64,000 nucleotides of DNA, taken from Podospora pseudoanserina. Taxonomy: Eukaryota > Ascomycota > Sordariomycetes > Sordariales > Podosporaceae. The first letter of the stretch is position 1, and each line of letters starts with the position of its first letter. Under the pieces are notes generated by a model. The model had not been told where the DNA came from, ran no database searches, and saw only the letters and a list, made by a program, of their open reading frames with translations. This document shows, one piece after another, positions 46,612 to 58,479 of the stretch. Made by a program: the position numbers and the translations under genes. The stretch spans positions 1,054,001 through 1,118,000 of the forward strand of contig NC_085925.1 of the NCBI RefSeq assembly GCF_035222485.1, in the 5' to 3' direction.

Positions 46612-47760
46612 TCAAGCCTCACCATAACTACTAAAGCTGCGACAAGGTGTCAGCGGCGAAAAGATACCAACGGGGAAGAGCTAAGTACTCACTCCTGACT
46701 ATAGTCTCCCGGCGTGGGTTCATTGTGTGCTGACAAGGCATTCATCATAGCTTCATCATCCAGCGAACCACTTTGCGAATCGTCCAGCCTTTGCCGCTTA
46801 GCCATATGCTCGTCCGAGTCATCCTCCAGATTAGGGTCCACGGCAAGATCATCAGGGGATTCCATCTGGGCTGGTGGTGCGCCACCAGCATTGATGGGCC
46901 GAGATGGTGGGCGAACTGGTGTCTGCACCTGAGCCTGGACATTTTGAGCATACATGGGATGCATCTGAACACCGGGCGGCGGAGCAGGCATGCCAGGGAT
47001 GACGGGCACCGGAACGCTGGTGATTTGTTGCGGCGTCGGAGGAGCACTGGAAACGGGAGCCCCCGGAGGACCAGGAGCCACACCCGGGACGGAGCCAGGA
47101 GCAACACTAGGGGCTAAGCCCGGGCCGCCACCAGGAGCCACACCGGGGGCTTGTCCTGGCCCGGCGGCGGCAATGGCGGCGGCGGCAGCAGCAGCAGCAT
47201 GATCGGCAGCAGTTGGTGGAGCGGGATTTTTTCTTGGGCGGCCTCGGCCAGGTCCCGGTCTCCGTGTGATGGGGTTCAAGGTGGGATCAATCTTTCTGGG
47301 ACTGTTGTCGGGGTTGACAGTGCTGGAATCGGCCTTGTTCTGAGCACGACGAAGGCCTTGGAAGTGCTGGCTGGGACGGTGTGTTAGACCAGATCAAACG
47401 GCATAAAGAACATTCCCGGTTGGATGGCCGATATCACAAGTGGTACCGCAACAGACATCATCTCGGCTCAACTCGAGCAAACAATTGTTGATCAACTAAA
47501 AGGGGGTACAGGATTGGGGCAGAGATACAAGAGAAACAGCAAGCAACAGCCACCGGCCAGTGCTAATCATTTACGAGATACCAGACATGAATTACAAGAG
47601 AAACTCACCGACATCCTTCGTTGGTGAAGCCATAGCCCATGGAGCGCATATGGTTGCCGATGGTGGTCCATTCGCTGCCACTGATGACGCCAATGTTCTT
47701 GACGGACAGGATGGTGAAGAACAGGTCCTTGTCGGCCCGGTCGTTCCAGTTCTTGTTCAT
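46612..47760 (-). CDS. SANT/Myb-like protein F with AT-hook-like motif; complete three-exon paralogue
   Basis: Exons are 47609-47760, 46693-47370 and 46612-46636; introns are 238 bp (47371-47608) and 56 bp (46637-46692); 284 aa. Domain: MNKNWNDRADKDLFFTILSV, NHMRSMGYGFTNEGCR, then QHFQGLRRAQNKAD from exon 2 after a phase-2 junction (TCTAACAC branch, CCCAG). Residues ~85-95 read PGPGRGRPRKNP, an AT-hook-type RGRP core. The middle is Ala/Gly/Pro-rich (PGQAPGVAPGGGPG repeats) and the C-terminus acidic. The last exon gives DFSSYGEA; if its donor is ignored a TGA follows SQE. The same tiny last exon occurs in copy A. Likely a DNA- or chromatin-binding protein by motif; role unknown. Confidence 0.78.
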
Positions 47761-49831
47761 GGTGACAGCGACAGCGGCAGTATCAGAATACAATAATTGG
47801 TAGCTGATGAACAGAGTGGATAGCGGCCACGAGAGGGAAAATTGCTAAGGTCTGCTAAGCAGAGATGCATTTGCTGAAGAAGGTGGCCAGATCATTCAAC
47901 CGGCGCCGAGACCAGACCAACATGTTCCATCTGATTGGCCAATGCCACATGGTCAGAGCTTCCTCGCTAGGGGCTGGGACCAAACTCAATTGGGACAGAG
48001 GAAGGGAGGGGAAGAAAAAAAAGAGGTTGGGGAATGGGGATGGCGCCTTGTGGTCCGTGGAATGGAATGTGTGAGTGGGTGGGTCCCATATTAAGAGAAA
48101 AAAAACCCGAGGTCAGATGATTTGGCGCCAGTATCGCGCACCAGTGGCACAGCCCCCCAGCCTGCGACGCGCTGTAGCCCTGAAATATCCCCAACCTGAC
48201 GCGGATGACGACTGCCTGTGGGCCATTCACTGTCCTGTTGAGTGATCTCAACTCTTTATAGCACAGTGAAACATCATGTAGATACATCACCGCTCTTGTG
48301 ATGACTCGATCCGAGGCAATCGTGACTGTTGCAATCATGCCTTTGTCCTCAGTACCTACCTTAGACATTGCTCCGGCGGATTGCATCACCGCCTTATCGT
48401 CAGCGTCTCAGGATGGAAGCTCGGGAGGGGTAGCATCACAGGCTGCTCTGTACCCCATCATCAGGCAGCCAAGAGGCAACAAAAAAGGCCACGAAGCAGT
48501 GAGCGTGCGTCTGCCATTGACCCGCACCCCCATCCCCATTCCCCATCCCCATCCATGCCTTGCTCCCACTACCTACCTCATCGACTCTGCATATTCCGAA
48601 CTTGGAAATCCCACTCAGCTGTTTTCCTCTTGCTCCAACCGACGTCTCGCATTTCCCAATCCCATCCGAGTCTAGTGACTCACTGATCAATCTCTGTCTG
48701 TGCCGTTCCTGACACTGGCCAGCTGGAGACAGATTGATTCCCGATCGATCCAGACTTCCCTTCCCCTCCCCCGAGCCATGCAGTTTGACGGATGGTTCAC
48801 CCACCTGCATGTCGTCGCCCGGGCTGCGCAAGCATCTACTTATCATTGTGACAGCTACGACAGCTTCGACAGCTACTAGCTCACACAGCTGCCGCGCCTC
48901 GAGGCAGCCACTCGATTCGCCAGGGGCCGTTTGACATGGTCACAGCCAATGCCTTGACTCGGAGCAGCTTCAACAAGAGATGGATGTCACACCTCCAGCA
49001 TGTGAGGCAAGGGCCAGGGATCTGCATGTCTTGGGAGAAAAGCACTTCACGCGGTAGCGCCTCGGTGCCGCGTTGCGCTCGTCGCTCCATCCCACCCTCT
49101 ATCGCCGGCTTCTTTCTTGTGTGAGTGGCCCGGCCTTTTCCTTTTGTTGAACCTGTTCCCCCACCAGAGGGCCTGTGGACCAGGCAACCGCTGCTGATTG
49201 TCTTCTGGAAATGCTGTAGATAGATAAATACCTATGCCCGGAAAAGGAGGTCCTATCTGTGTCCAGCGCAGGGTGGCGCTTTCAAGCTGCATTCTGTGCT
49301 TCACCCACAATGGCTGCTGCTCACACCCAGCAAACAAAACTTCATGCATCCCCCTCCTCATTTGGCAAAGACTGCTGTCCCCCTTTGCTCTCTTCCCCAA
49401 TGAAGACCGATGCCACCAAGCCATTGCTTCTTTGCTCTCAGCCCAAAGGAAAACTACATGAGAAGATTTTTTATTGCTTCTATTTAGGGGGTGAAACAGC
49501 CATATAACCCGCCCGACAGCCTCACCCACGGCTCATCTACATTCACACCGCACACCATCCCGTCCAACAGTGACTCACTTCCCCACACAGTTCCCCAGAG
49601 CCTTCTGTAGTATTCTGTCGGTGTGATCCCTGGCCCCTGCGAGAGAAGAAGAGCCTTCATATTGAGCTGGTCACTCCCCTCTGCTGCTGGGTGGTGGTTT
49701 TCTCTCTCTTTTCTTCCCTCGGTCGGCTGGCTTTCGACCGCCTCTCCCCTCCCTTCCACACCCTCCATCCCCCAATCAGACGTCGACATCCTCCCCAACC
49801 GCCCGATTGAGAGCCCTCTACATCCTTCATC
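47761..49831. other. Divergent region between gene F (-) and gene G (+)
   Basis: 2.07 kb, no supported gene. The segment before 49832 is C/T-rich and probably the gene G leader. Overlapping short frames on both strands lack family features. Confidence 0.5.
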
Positions 49832-51078
49832 ATGGCCCACAACGATAATGCCATGACCCGGTTCCTCTTTGCCATACTCCAGCAAAAATGCCTCAAAGAT
49901 GTATGTTTTCTCTGCTTCTTCTACCGCCACGGAGAGACCACTCACCAGGCCAACTTCGCGTCCAGATCGACTGGAACAAGGTGGCCCAAGATCCCAATCT
50001 CGCTCAGCCCATTACCAATGGCCATGCCGCCCGCATGCGCTACTCGAGGTTCAGGTCGGCCATGCTAGGCATCGAACCTCAGAAACGAAACAGAGTCAGC
50101 AAGCCGGCAGCGAGGAAGAAAAAGACCACAGCAGCATCCACCTCACAAAAGGAAGCCGGCGATGGAGACACCCAAGACACGCCTGCTAAGCCCGACAATC
50201 CTCCAGCGAAGAAGATCAAGGTCGAAAGGTTATCGCCAAAGCCTGCCAATCCGCAACTGCCTTCTCCAAAGTCGGATACCATCCCAGCCAGCACCTTCGA
50301 AATCGAGACGGTCAGTATCAAGAAAGAAAGGACAGCATCTAGCACTCCTACCACAGCTACTATGTCGATGCCCGGGACTCCCATCGACACGCCTCTCTTC
50401 TCCAACATGATGCATTCTCACCGCCAGGGCCCAACTCCCATCCCGCCACCTGCGCACAATCACACCATGCGTCTTTTGACGCCATGCAGCGACCATCAAT
50501 CCCCCGTGTCCGTCCAAGCACAAGCATCAGACGTGTTGATGCATCATAATCTTAACCAAAACTTCATGACAGCCGCTCACAGCAGCCCTCTAAACAATAC
50601 TCACGACTTTCATCAACACCATCATCAATCACAAACCCAGCCCCCCTACGATCACCACACCCACCACTTCGACACCGCGAGCCCCACCTGGGGCCACACA
50701 AGCCACATGTCGCAGAACAGTCCCGCGTCGGTATCGATGTACTCGCCCACAAACACGACCGCGACAGCCTTTGGCTACTCCCCATCCGCTGCCGCCCGCG
50801 ATCACACACACTCACATTCGCAACACACCCAGTTCTCCCAGCAGCAACAAACACAGGAGGAGCGCAATCTCGGACTGATGGGGATGGGAATGGGAATGGG
50901 GATGAACACAATGAATATGAATCTCGCTGGGATGGACACGGGGCAGTTTGATTTCAATAATATGGTGATGCATCAGGGGTTGAGGACAAGTGTGTCGCCC
51001 TCTCCTGCTCACCCCATCAAGGCGGAGCATGTGTCGGGGAGTCCCCAGTGGGGGGCGATGGATGGGGGGTTTGTTTGA
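49832..51078 (+). CDS. Myb-like DNA-binding protein with His/Gln-rich tail, gene G
   Basis: Exons 49832-49900 and 49966-51078 are joined by a 65-bp intron; 393 aa. The first ~65 residues, MAHNDNAMTRFLFAILQQKC, then LKD|IDWNKVAQDPNLAQPITN and AARMRYSRFRSAMLGIEP, form a strongly conserved fungal Myb-like domain (Myb_DNA-bind_8 type as I know it). It is followed by a basic SKPAARKKKT and AKKIKVERL nuclear-signal-like segment. The rest is typical of a transcription factor activation region: Ser/Thr/Pro-rich, then His/Gln-rich (HDFHQHHHQSQTQ), and a GMGMGMGM run near residue 330. Target genes are unknown. The tight conservation of the N-terminus contrasts with the very diverged array domains next door. 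Confidence 0.8.
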
Positions 51079-54000
51079 TATTTTTGATACGGAGCCAAGA
51101 TTGGGTAACACGGTTCGGGAAGTTTATGAAGAGGGAAGATATTGGGTTGTCAGTTACGTTGATTTTGATTTTCTTCTCTTTCTCTTTTACATGGTTGTAA
51201 ACGGTAGATTGGTTTTCAGACTTGTCGTCTACATTTTCTTCTTCTGCTCAGACCCTGCCCCTGGACTTTGAGGGATGAAGGGTGGGGGGCTGTAACATTA
51301 CCTTTTCTTCTTCGTTGTGTAGTCGGTTGGGAACCCAGATGTGAGCGGATTGAAGAGAGGATATCTTGGGGTGGGTTGGGGTAGGGTGTGATAGTTTGGT
51401 ATGACTGATTGATAATATGATTGGTACATCTCCAATCTAGTTCGCTTTTGCAAATTGTTGATATCGGTGATGATCACCGTCTCAAATGTCGTGTTTGTCT
51501 CATTTTTTTTCTTTTTCTTCAATTACCCTCAGCATTTCGTCCAAGCTGGGAGAAGTGTCTCTAAGCTCAGTTGAACAACACATACCGCTCTAACATCGAC
51601 ATCGCCTCCAGATCTTTCACATTGGCGCTAGTCACCCGCTCTGGCCAACTGCCACTTGACTTTCAACAGAACCATCATTATTTACCTGGGTACACTTTGA
51701 CCACCTCCCATCCAAATCACGGGTTTAAACCCATCCATCTCTTCACCACAGTCACATCCCCACCATGCGACTCATCAGTACAACATTCTGTTACTTCCAG
51801 CAAAAAAAGTAAAACACCAGCAAACTTCAGCTCCACGTCCGATCCCATGAAAGAGCCAGTGTGAGCACCACCTAGGCATCACCAAACCCGCAGAGCCCAC
51901 AACCGAGCTTCCTACTTAACTAGAGTTGCCTCGACGGAAAAACACTCCCAAGCTATTCCCATTGTGTTCTCACCATATCACAGCTTGGCCGAACAGACAC
52001 CTCTAAACATTCCTGAATATTATCATGGGATACTAAGATAATATGTTTTGAACTACTCCTTCTGTGTCACGGCGAGAGCTAGACGGATAAATATTTCCAG
52101 ATCATACCATTTGTATCACCACTCCATGGCGGTTGAGAAGACTAGGTAGCCATGTCCAAAGCACCCGCTCCATTTTATTGTCATTCTTTTTTAATAAATA
52201 TATAACTCTATACTATCGTTGTCATATACGCTTAGACAAACATACATTCCCGAACCATGCCCTACGTGCTATCATCATAGCCAAGGTACCTGGGTTTAGA
52301 CGAACAAACCTTCCCAAACCACCCCATCTATGTCACAGCTCAGACGGACTCCCAGTTCCAACCCCAACCCCTCTACCTATATCACCACCGTAGAGCAGCT
52401 TAGACAAACAGCTCTGTCCATTTCGTCTCCCTCAAAGAGCATCGCACAGGTCAGACACATTAACTTTAACGAATCGGGTAGTTACAAGTCCCAAGTATCA
52501 TGCATGATAATTCGTCTAGGATACCCAGGGGTAGCAGACCTCGTGTCCAAGTTAGAGGGAGCGGAACAACCCCGAGCCAGGCCTATGTCAGCAACACGCG
52601 CTGAGACAACCCCCAGACCCCGTAGACATCCGCTTGGATGAATTTTCCGCCTTTCTTCCTCGCGTATACCTATTTGCATAGGTGTCTTGTGGCCTGCACT
52701 ACCCCTGTTGACAGCACTGGAGTTAGGGTTTGATGTGGCATGTTACCCCTAGCAACGCTAAACAGCGCCGGATCCACATTCCAGGGGGATAGACCCCCCT
52801 TCTCGAATTTAACCACTACCACCATTGCCGCCATGGTACGCACAACAAGAAGAGATACCTGCCTAGACCTGGGATTGAAGAATGTGAGATACCTACATTC
52901 AAGGAGGTAGACACGTTGACGGTTTGTGTTGCGTTAGGAGTGCCCTGGGGGACAAGAGCAATGAGCTGGAGTGACCATCATGCACGGTAAATAATGCTTA
53001 GCTGTTGGGGGAGGGAAAGATTGAGGATGGGTGGGAGAATTGGGAGTGAGGTTGTGTCGGCGGGGAGGGAGGGGTTGGAGCAATGTTGAAGTTGTGTTGA
53101 GGGGAGCATTGCGTGCAGTAATTCTGGGACGGGGGATGACTTTGGTGGGATACGGTTAATACATTCGTTGAGGCGTAATTGAGGCGAATGTATGCTTTTT
53201 ATGGGGATAAGAGTCTGCCAGAGTAGTGGATTGGTGTTGATTGAGGTGATGGGCGTCGAGACTTCAGGATGGTGGGACTTGAGAAGGGGAGTCGTGAGAG
53301 TTATTGTTTGAAAGAGTTTGGTGCCGGCAATGATTTGATGGAGGTGGGCTAGATTACAGTTCCAACATTTTGAAGCCTCAGGGTCAGCTTATGGCTCTAG
53401 GGTTTATGTCGAGCGGCGTCGATAGGGAAATGGCTTCAAATTCTGGGAGGCGATGACAACGAGGCTTTGAAGCTGTTCAAGGTAGCTGTGTTTGAGATGC
53501 CAGAGTCTATCCGTGATACCACAGCCAAAAGAGACTCCCTCTCAGTACCTTATCTTCGTCCGCTCTTTGAGAAATGACGACCCAATCTACTGACTGCCTA
53601 AATCTGCCGAGCCCCTTACTGCCATGATAAGAACATCAGACGCTTCCCAAGGTCACCATCAGCTTCTTTCTCCGCCTACAAGACACAGGACACGCAATCC
53701 CCTTAACCCATGTGTAGTCTTTGGGCCAGTTGACTCGCAATGCCGTCGCCGCCTGCGTATCGTCGTCCGAAGTGAATAGCCCCGTTATCATTCTCCTGCT
53801 CCCTTTCCCACCCCCCGGCCAGTGAGACTCAAGGATTGCGGCTCTCCGTCCATTGCTCCTTCCCCGCTTGACATCAGACGGCCAGCTTGGTTGCTCCAAA
53901 ACAAAAAAAAGAAATCGATTCCAATCTTGAGTTATTGAGCAACTAGGATCCACAAATCCTACAGAACTGGTGGCGTAGGACCGGCGCAGGGAGTCCTTAA

Positions 54001-54571
54001 ATAGAGTCTCTCTCTCTCTCTGTCTCTCTCCAGTTCTCCTCTATTTCTTTTCTTTCCCACAACACAACCACTTTGTGACGTTCGCTTCCTGCTGCCTTTG
54101 GCTTTCTGCTTTTGCGACCACAACCCAACAACCACAAACAACAACTGCTCTTTGGCAAGAGAAGCATTGATTGTTTGCCTCACTCAATACCGCTCTCCCA
54201 GTAAGTTATCTTCTTCCTTCGGAGTTTTGTTTTCTTTCGTCCCGGGGCCGTGATTGCAGTCGCAATTGCCGGTCGGGCATCTTTGGTCGCCATTCATGGC
54301 ACAAGTGTGCTTTATGTTGCGACTTTCTTTCGTCAGATTCACACCGACAATTGTTTCCTTCCCCTTCCTCGCCTCGTCTACCTATTCAACACATAGATCC
54401 CACCTCATCCTCGACACAAACACTCTATCAATCTCACATCACACCTCTCCAACCGCCAAAATGGACTACCTAAAGACAGCCTTCAATTATACAAAACTAA
54501 CTCTTCTCTCTTTCACAGACCACAAAAACAACCCCTTTTCATCTCAACAACTCACAAAAGCAACAAGGACA
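51079..54571. other. 3.5-kb region: degenerate repeat tract, then leader of gene H with 5'UTR intron
   Basis: No supported gene. 51.98-52.48 kb holds a degraded repeat (listed separately). 53.0-53.6 kb is G/A-rich. Near 54010 there is a CTCTCTCT run. A leader intron for gene H is likely at 54201-54518: donor GTAAGT, branch AACTAAC, acceptor TTTCACAG. Confidence 0.5.
51982..52480. repeat. Degenerate minisatellite-like tract, core GCTTAGACAAACA
   Basis: Diverged units with the core GCTYAGACRRAC followed by TTCC and often by a TAT/GT-CACC segment start near 51982, 52077, 52230, 52294, 52338, 52398 and 52449. Spacing in the later part is 44-64 bp. Units differ by many substitutions, so the array is old. 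No coding frame runs through it. Confidence 0.5.
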
Positions 54572-55432
54572 ATGGCCGAAGAGAAAGCCCCCCAGCCCAC
54601 CTCAGCTGAGGCCTTCCTCTTCTATTCCATAGTGAAGAATCTGAGAACCCGGCCAGATATCAACTGGGAGGGCGTCGCCCGCGACAACGGTTTCAAAAAC
54701 GCCGAGACGGCCAAGGTGCGCTACGGACAGGTGAAGCGCAAGCTCAACATTGAGAACTGGTCGCCGCCCGTCAAGCCGCAGGGCGGCAGATCCAGCGGTT
54801 CGGGCGTGGGCAAGACGGAGATGGACCAGGGGACTAGTCTTGTGAGCAGCAAGCCCAAGGCTGGGACTGGAGCCGGGGTGGTGAAGAAGAGGACGAACAA
54901 CAATGGGAAGGGTGGTGGGAAGAAGACTCCGGCCAAGGTTATGGAGGAAGAGGATGATTATGATGATGATGATGACGAGGAGGAGGAGGAGGAGGAGGAG
55001 GAGAAGTCGAAGGCGAAGGGGATCGATGCTGCCTTGGCGAGACTCTCTCCCACGCCGACGGGACGGGCTCAGCGGCAGGTTGAGTTTGGCAGTGCGATTG
55101 CTGATGTGGATGAGTATATTTCTTCGCTGCAGAGTCGGACTCCCATCGTGGCTGCCAGGCAGGTTGGTTCTTACCCTCCTCGTGGGGTCAAGATCGCGGG
55201 GGAGGTTTATCTGAAGACTGCCATTCCAGTTAGGGGGTTGGGGGATGTGTGGACGGTCAAGCCGGTTAGTCCTGAGGGGCATGAGGCTTGGTTTCAGGGG
55301 TTGGGGTTGGAGGATCAGAACCGGTTTATGGAGGAGGCAGTGGAGTTTTTTGTGAAGAGTTCGGAGGAGGGGGTCGTGGGGGAGAATGCGTTGGTGGTGC
55401 ATCAGGGTGGTGATGATACGGGGGTTCACTAA
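54572..55432 (+). CDS. Myb-like domain protein with acidic run, gene H
   Basis: Single coding exon, 286 aa, start MAEEKAPQPTSAEAFLFYSI at 54572. Residues ~12-60 form a Myb-like domain (EAFLFYSIVKNLRTRPDINW, EGVARDNGFKNAETAKVRYG, QVKRKLNIE), the same type as gene G. A Lys/Gly-rich linker follows, then an acidic block DDYDDDDDEEEEEEEEE around residue 130, and a C-terminal ~100 residues of mixed composition (EGHEAWFQGLGLEDQNRFME). An upstream in-frame ATG at 54462 is probably inside the leader intron 54201-54518, so the later start is preferred. Codon endings drift from C to G along the gene. Function beyond likely nucleic-acid binding is unknown. Confidence 0.75.
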   Translation: MAEEKAPQPTSAEAFLFYSIVKNLRTRPDINWEGVARDNGFKNAETAKVRYGQVKRKLNIENWSPPVKPQGGRSSGSGVGKTEMDQGTSLVSSKPKAGTGAGVVKKRTNNNGKGGGKKTPAKVMEEEDDYDDDDDEEEEEEEEEKSKAKGIDAALARLSPTPTGRAQRQVEFGSAIADVDEYISSLQSRTPIVAARQVGSYPPRGVKIAGEVYLKTAIPVRGLGDVWTVKPVSPEGHEAWFQGLGLEDQNRFMEEAVEFFVKSSEEGVVGENALVVHQGGDDTGVH

Positions 55433-57205
55433 GTTTTTTCTTTCACGACACGACGCCACTACTGGGGATGTGGGGATGGAGTCTGGGCTTTTTTTTCTTC
55501 TTTTTTTTTCTTAATAGGTGAGCAAGGGTCAAGTGACTCGTTGCATGATTCACTTTTTTTTTTTTTTGAAATTTCCGGTCACGGGAATTTTAAATCTTTT
55601 GCTCCTCCCAAGTGGGATGTGAGCTGGTGGGATGTTGGTTTATGTACGATTGGTATGGTTGATACCCCCTTCTCTTTTCTATAAGGTACCTACTCTCGGA
55701 ATGGGTTCAGGAGATGGGAAAACAGGGAAACGGGACAGGAATACGGGGCCATGTTTATGGCGATACCTACTCGCTGCTCGGTTTCCATAGGGAAGTTTAC
55801 AGGGCAGACAAAGACAATAAATTGCGTCGAGTTTTTATTTTTGGTGTGCTGTGATGTGTGATGTGCTGATGGAGGTGTTGTGGGCGCTGCAAGGAAGACA
55901 GGAGGTGTGATGATTACCTACCTGGGCTTTTTTTTGGAGAGGTGATAGATGTGGAGAGGTAGGTGGTAGGTTTTGAGAGATGGTTCATAGGCCTATGAAA
56001 GTGGCTAGTAGGTCTGTTGACTTTCCTTTGAGGCATGGGTTGAGGATATGATATGATGTGCGTCGTTTGTCTTGAGGGGGTTGTTTTTATGTTCAGTTTA
56101 TCAGTGGATAAAAGTCTCGGTTTTTGAAATGGTGTAACCGAGGATGTTTACAGTCTGTAAATCTCTGTGGCTCGTTGTTTGGGCATCAATTGGTCCTGTC
56201 GTGACAGTTTGGGATTGCTCGGGCCTGGAATCGAAGTCTTTTGGTGCCGTCGGTAAAACTTTTCTCCCTATAGCATCAGGTCTCGTCGGTTCGTGCGGCT
56301 GGTATTGTGATGATGGTTGTAGGCGCTCGAAGGCTTTGTGTTTGTGGTGTTTTGATGTTGCTGTTCTAGGGGACAGACGAAAAGACGGTTTCGATGACAA
56401 AAAAGCGAGGACACCCGAGGTTGTCCCCATTGAACTACGGCTCTGGGACGGAAGATGATGGATCGACCCCGGTGGGAGTCTTTGCAGATAGGGGTATCTC
56501 CAGAGAGGAAGACTTCAAATACTGTCTTTGAAGAAGACAATCGAGTAGGTCAGCTGTAACACAACACCAAAGAGATGAAGAACCGGACCAAATTGGCCAC
56601 CTACACGTTTTGGCAGCATGCAAGATGGCCCTTTGTTAGAGTAGGTTGTTTTGTGTGGTGTTCTGCTTGTCAGGGGGGAACGATTTGCAAAGATGGGCTT
56701 TGTCGACTTTGAGAGAAGAGGGATTCCTGTCAAGCAACCACTCTGTTTTAGGTAGGTAGATATTGGAGACGGACCCGGGGCGGCTAACAATACGACAGGT
56801 CATCATCACCCAGTCACTTCGGGAGGCGTCAGGGCCAGAAAGACTTCTTCCTCTGGGGCAGGAGATCTGAAGCGGCGAGCAGAGAATCACCAACCCGGAT
56901 GAACTAGGTGGAAAGCATCAGAGCCAAAAGGGATTGGTCCTAAAAGTGTAGGAATACCCAGGCACATCGACCTCTTCCGGCAGGTCGGGGCACCTCCTCA
57001 CGGTGGCGGTGGGTTGGACTACCTTGGACGATTGTTGCTTGGTTCTTGGGGTTACCGAGTGTACATCTCGCAGCGTATTACCCCAGAACCCCAAGAATAC
57101 TATTACAACAAACACACCATAAAAGCAGAGACAACTCTACTATTCGAATTTCATCAACCTTAATTGAACCCTCCATCTTACACCTCAACTGATATTCACC
57201 CCCCT
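55433..57205. other. Convergent region between gene H and the KPWE gene
   Basis: 1.8 kb with several T-runs after gene H (55490-55570) and G/T-rich sequence to 56.1 kb. Overlapping short frames at 56.1-56.9 kb on both strands show no family features. No supported gene. Confidence 0.5.
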
Positions 57206-57951
57206 TTACGCCTCCGGTAAAGGCGGAAAATCCTCATCCAACACCTTCCCCAACCCACCCCCATCCTCCCCAACCCCATCCCCCAAAACTCTCCCCCTCT
57301 CCCAAGGCTTAACCGGCACCCTCCTCCCCCCAACAGGCACCACCCCCTCCCCCCTCACAACCCGCTCCTCAATCTCCCTAATCCCCTCAATCGTCTTCCC
57401 CGTCGTCACCGCTTCGATAATCGCCTGAAACTTATTAGGATATTCCCCTTTCCTATCCTCGCCTTCCCCTCCCCCCTCCCCATCCTCCGCCTTTTTCGAT
57501 AAATCAACCTTCACCCCCCCACTCCTCTGCCACTCCGGCACTTCCTCCTCCTTTGGTCCCTCTGCTGGTGGGACAGGGGTATTGTTGGTTATTTTCTTTT
57601 GGATATTCACATACAGCCAAGAGGCCTTTTTGAGGATTTCCTCGTCTGGGGTTGGGAGTGTGGTGGCGGAGGAAGGGGAGGGGGAGATGGGGACGTTGAA
57701 TTTGGCGGTGTAATATTTTGCGCGGAGGGTCTGGATGGAGGTGAGGACTTGGGGCTTGGTGAAGGGGGAGGAGAGGGATTGGGGGGATAGGAGAGGGCCG
57801 AGGGTTGTGATGAGGGATTGCTGCGGGGGAGTTGTTAGTGAGTAGTGGGATGAGGAGGGGAGGGAGGAGGTACCATGAATTCTCGGTCTGAGGCCCAGGG
57901 GTAGGTGTTGAATGCTTGGAGGGTTTGGGGTGGGGTTTGTTGGGTGGCCAT
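57206..57951 (-). CDS. PEX39: KPWE-motif peroxisomal protein, PEX39-like
   Basis: Exons 57874-57951 and 57206-57820 are joined by a 53-bp intron (CACTAAC, CGCAG) after ASDREFM; 230 aa. The N-terminus is MATQQTPPQTLQAFNTYPWA. The middle is helical (TSIQTLRAKYYTAKFNV, then EILKKASWLYVNIQKKI). The C-terminal half contains the short domain YPNKFQAIIEAVTTGKTIEG, IREIEERVV and VKPWERGR. This P-x-F-x(n)-TG-x-I-GI...KPWE arrangement is that of the fungal KPWE family; members with this motif (PEX39, and part of Pex13) assist Pex7-dependent import of PTS2 proteins. Assignment rests on the motif and order; I cannot run a profile search. The 3' end is strongly G-rich, the 5' end C-rich. Confidence 0.6.
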
Positions 57952-58479
57952 ATTGAGGTTTCGAACGTGAAATAGTGAATAGGAATATGAGGGGTTACTG
58001 TTTGAGAGATCGGAATTGATGAGTGAGGCCGCCAAGCTGGTTATGACTGGGGGTGGTTTTCCGTCGAGAGCCGAGTGAGGTGGTGAGGTGGTGGGGGTGG
58101 CTGGGGGAGAGGTTGATGTCTCTGAGTAAATTTGGGATATGAAAGTCAAAGAGGTCAGATTTCAACTTGAGATTTCCGGAATGATATGAAACACTCAACG
58201 TTGACAGTATCATAAATGACTGTGGTTGGAGTCGCATGTGAAAGCTAGGGAATCCCCACCATCATAAAGACAGTGTGAAGGACAGTGCTAAAGACGGCAG
58301 AGACTGTGCCAAGATATCAAAGCTCCTTCTCACAACAAAAAGAATATATGCTAGCTTGTCACAGACCAACCATATAGCAAGGCAGAGTGGAGACTGCAGC
58401 AGGCCGTGGGGAACCAATCAAGTAAAATGTAACGACGGGGCTGCAGGACACTACTGAGCCATGGTGAGCCAGGTACGGA

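Noticed and set aside
53636-53953. 105-codon minus-strand frame
   Set aside because: No ATG near its start, no splice-supported neighbour, no motif; treated as chance.
54462-54571. Earlier in-frame ATG for gene H (MDYLKTAFNYTKL...)
   Set aside because: A strong branch site and TTTCACAG acceptor lie just after it, so this ATG is probably inside a leader intron; the family-like protein starts at 54572.
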